A stretch of DNA of 16,872 bases from Planctomycetota bacterium (lineage in GTDB: Bacteria; Planctomycetota; Phycisphaerae; UBA1845): NCBI GenBank assembly GCA_024278775.1, contig JAJRSP010000241.1, positions 1-16,872 of the forward strand, in the 5' to 3' direction. Positions 14,814 through 16,872 of the stretch are shown here, piece by piece. The position numbers and the translations under genes were made by a program. Position 1 is the first letter of the stretch. The number at the start of each line of letters is the position of its first letter. Below the pieces are notes generated by a model. It did no database searches. It had not been told where the DNA came from and was given only the letters and a program-made list of their open reading frames with translations.

Positions 14814-16872
14814 TTATGGTGCGCACCGGGCGCACGCGTCCGTACAGAATCCTTCGATGCAGAAACCGCCGCTGCATTGACCGTCCATAACGCATGCTGT
14901 CGCGCCGCAGATCACGGATGATGGGCAGGTACACGGCCCCACAACAAACGGCATATCGGCATAGCTGGTCGATAGAAACGCCTGCACATCGGCATTGATA
15001 TCCTTGAAGCTAATGGCGTTTTCCGGGATCACCACATTGGGCTGAAGTTGGGCTTTCGCCTTTCGTAGCGAGCCGGCATCATCCAGGAACGAACTGACTA
15101 CCGCGGTGATGTCCCGGAAACTCGGCTCGACATCCCCCGGGTTGGCGAAGAACGGTTCGATTACGTCTCCAAACTTTCCGGTGCTAATACTCAACGAATT
15201 GGAGTAGCAACTAGGATCGTTGAAATCACTACAGCAATCATCGAAGATCCTTACTGCATACACCGACTGCGGCATCACTTCGGCACCGAACACCTGCAGC
15301 AGACCGGCGGTCGACCAGTCTGCAAAGTACGGCGTGCAGGACAGTCCGGCGGCCACAAAGGTACGACCCGGGTTCGCCGAGTCACCATCCGGGTAGCTCT
15401 GCGGGGGGCCAACCCAGCGTGTCAGCGAGTTAAACGCAGGGAACGGCGTGAGGTTAACAAGCTCAATCTGGATAGCCTGTTTCGTGCCCACGCCGGCCGG
15501 TGGGAGCACGCTGAATGGCAAGTACCGATTCTGCAAAATGCCGGCTGGATCAGCCACGGCCCCGTTGACGATAGTACACTCGCACGAATCGGGGTATCCG
15601 TTACCGTTGGCGTCCGGATCGCCATCTAGGATTTCATCAGTGATCAACTCGAACGCCATGTCGGGTGTCGCACAAGTTGCGGATGTTGGACCGAACGGTT
15701 CGTAGCCCAAATCCACACCGCCCATAATCACAAGCAACGTCACCGCCGAAGTGAGCCCGAACGGAGTGCCGGCCGGGGGAGCCGTGTGCCAGCCCCAGAA
15801 ATCGCCGCTAGCGGTACGGCCGGTAGCCACCTCGGCGCATACGCCTCCCACGTTGTCGAACCGATGCCCGATTACGGCCTGAACACCCAAGGCATAATCT
15901 ACGCAGCGTTCCTCGAAGAAGCCATCAGCCGCCGCCGGCATGGTGCCGCTTCGCGTATCCGGGTTGGCATGGACGAGGCAACAATCGGCAAGGCTGGCCC
16001 GGTACTCCTGGACAGGCATGCCGTCGCACGAAACGATCACTGTGGGGGTTGTGGAGACAATGCTCGGATCACAAAAATACACACCCAGTGCCGGACCGAA
16101 CCCGATGATCGGCTCGTGGAAGCTGAGGAGCCATCCGTCCGGGGAGCCCGTCTGAGGCGTACCGCCATCCGCGCGAACGAGCCAATTACCGGCAAGCGTG
16201 GCACCGAGGCTGTCTGTGAGTGCTATCGGTAGCCCGTTGTTGGCTAAGTTGTTGATGTCCCCGGTACCTGCGTCCCCTCCGGCGATCCAACTACGCGCCG
16301 CCGAGACGGTCTGATCGATCGAAGCGGGAAACTCGCCAGCCGGGTGGGTGATGAATGCACCCACAAAAAAGCTGTCGCCGGCCGCTCCCACAAGGGTGTT
16401 GGGAACATCGATCGTGTTGAACGTGTCGGTGTTCGCGTTGACCACTATCGTGGCTTGTGTCGTCAGCAAGACGGCATCCGTGGGATCACCGTCGTTGTTC
16501 GGATCGTCATAAATCAGGATAGTAGCGGCAGTGGCGTCGGCTACGGCACTCCAGGCGATGCTGATCGAGTTGATGGTTTCCAACCCGGGCAGCACGGTGA
16601 ACTGGTTAATCCAGATGACGTCGCCCCCAGCGGTGAGTCCAATCCCGTTCTCACTGATTCCGTCGTCGATCGTATACTCGTCGAGGGGGGGACCAAGCTC
16701 GCTTCCCCACCATCGGACGGATCGCACCGCGCGACCGTCCGACGTGAAGTCGTCTGCCACTACGATATTCGGCGCAGAATCGGTCCAGTCGATGTCCGAA
16801 GCGATGGTCTCGCCGGTGCCGTTCGGCACTTGGCTGAACTTGACGTCCTCATCGCACGGACTCGGTAAGTCA
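14814..16872 (-). CDS. Large secreted planctomycete-type protein with dockerin-like motifs and Cys-rich tail; N-terminus beyond right edge
   Basis: The reverse strand is open from the right edge to TAA at 14814-14816, giving about 685 visible residues; the reading frame continues upstream of the window without a stop, so internal Val codons near 16829 are not the start. The visible part begins 'PSPCDEDVKFSQVPNGTG' and continues in an acidic, Asp/Asn/Thr/Gly-rich, beta-type sequence. A Ca-binding-like 'DPDANGNGYPDSCEC' lies near 15576-15625. Near the end two related motifs, 'SFRDITAVVSSFLDD' (about 15075-15135) and 'SFKDINADVQAFLS' (about 14970-15012), resemble halves of a dockerin. The last 43 residues hold nine Cys ('CSGGFCIEGFCTDACARC'). 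Such proteins are exported and may be cell-surface components or adhesins; the precise function is unknown. It converges on the pump gene and is probably unrelated to the metal operon. Confidence 0.8.
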   Translation of the reverse strand, partial: DLPSPCDEDVKFSQVPNGTGETIASDIDWTDSAPNIVVADDFTSDGRAVRSVRWWGSELGPPLDEYTIDDGISENGIGLTAGGDVIWINQFTVLPGLETINSISIAWSAVADATAATILIYDDPNNDGDPTDAVLLTTQATIVVNANTDTFNTIDVPNTLVGAAGDSFFVGAFITHPAGEFPASIDQTVSAARSWIAGGDAGTGDINNLANNGLPIALTDSLGATLAGNWLVRADGGTPQTGSPDGWLLSFHEPIIGFGPALGVYFCDPSIVSTTPTVIVSCDGMPVQEYRASLADCCLVHANPDTRSGTMPAAADGFFEERCVDYALGVQAVIGHRFDNVGGVCAEVATGRTASGDFWGWHTAPPAGTPFGLTSAVTLLVIMGGVDLGYEPFGPTSATCATPDMAFELITDEILDGDPDANGNGYPDSCECTIVNGAVADPAGILQNRYLPFSVLPPAGVGTKQAIQIELVNLTPFPAFNSLTRWVGPPQSYPDGDSANPGRTFVAAGLSCTPYFADWSTAGLLQVFGAEVMPQSVYAVRIFDDCCSDFNDPSCYSNSLSISTGKFGDVIEPFFANPGDVEPSFRDITAVVSSFLDDAGSLRKAKAQLQPNVVIPENAISFKDINADVQAFLSTSYADMPFVVGPCTCPSSVICGATACVMDGQCSGGFCIEGFCTDACARCAP

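Noticed and set aside
1..16872. CRISPR array, insertion sequences, tRNA or rRNA genes
   Set aside because: No regularly spaced repeats, no transposase-like frames and no tRNA or rRNA-like sequence were seen on either strand.

Overview
The window looks like a piece of a Planctomycetota chromosome, probably Phycisphaerae-like. Three things point there: a very large secreted protein with the dockerin-like 'DINADVQAF' style motifs and Cys-rich tail common in those genomes; four promoter-like boxes of the extracytoplasmic-function (ECF) sigma type, a factor class greatly expanded in the phylum; and heavy-metal resistance proteins rich in HMBD (heavy-metal-binding 'CPMHP...CPxCGM') modules. This assignment is an inference; no rRNA or tRNA is present.

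Layout. Left edge, minus strand: the 5' part of a universal stress protein with its own sigma70-like promoter. Bases 472-1052: regulatory DNA with two ECF-type promoters (A, B) and a possible short RNA. Next on the plus strand come a redoxin-like gene (1053-1559), a 1.1 kb poorly coding stretch with one possible small membrane or secreted protein (1909-2259) and strong inverted repeats, then promoter C. Promoter C leads into a His/Met-rich HMBD periplasmic protein (2703-3479), a possible 36-codon ORF, a Rieske protein (3586-4056) and a cytochrome b fused to a di-haem cytochrome c (4053-5783), all tightly packed or overlapping. Promoter D (5860-5888) opens a 770-base gap rich in hairpins, followed by a CusC/TolC outer-membrane lipoprotein (6555-8033), a 941-residue CusB-like adaptor carrying eight HMBD-like modules (8033-10858), a small ORF (10923-11153) and a 1180-residue CusA-type RND pump (11187-14729). 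The right end is the C-terminal part of the secreted planctomycete protein on the minus strand (14814-16872).

How it may work together: the CusCBA-like machine would carry monovalent copper or silver from the periplasm across the outer membrane. The HMBD protein and the unusually HMBD-loaded adaptor would capture metal and hand it over. The quinol:cytochrome c reductase (Rieske plus b-c fusion) and the redoxin sit under the same type of promoter as the metal genes, which suggests one ECF regulon joining metal or envelope stress to respiration. The main observations are the four identically spaced ECF boxes, the eight-module adaptor, and a Cys/His-rich insert inside the RND pump.
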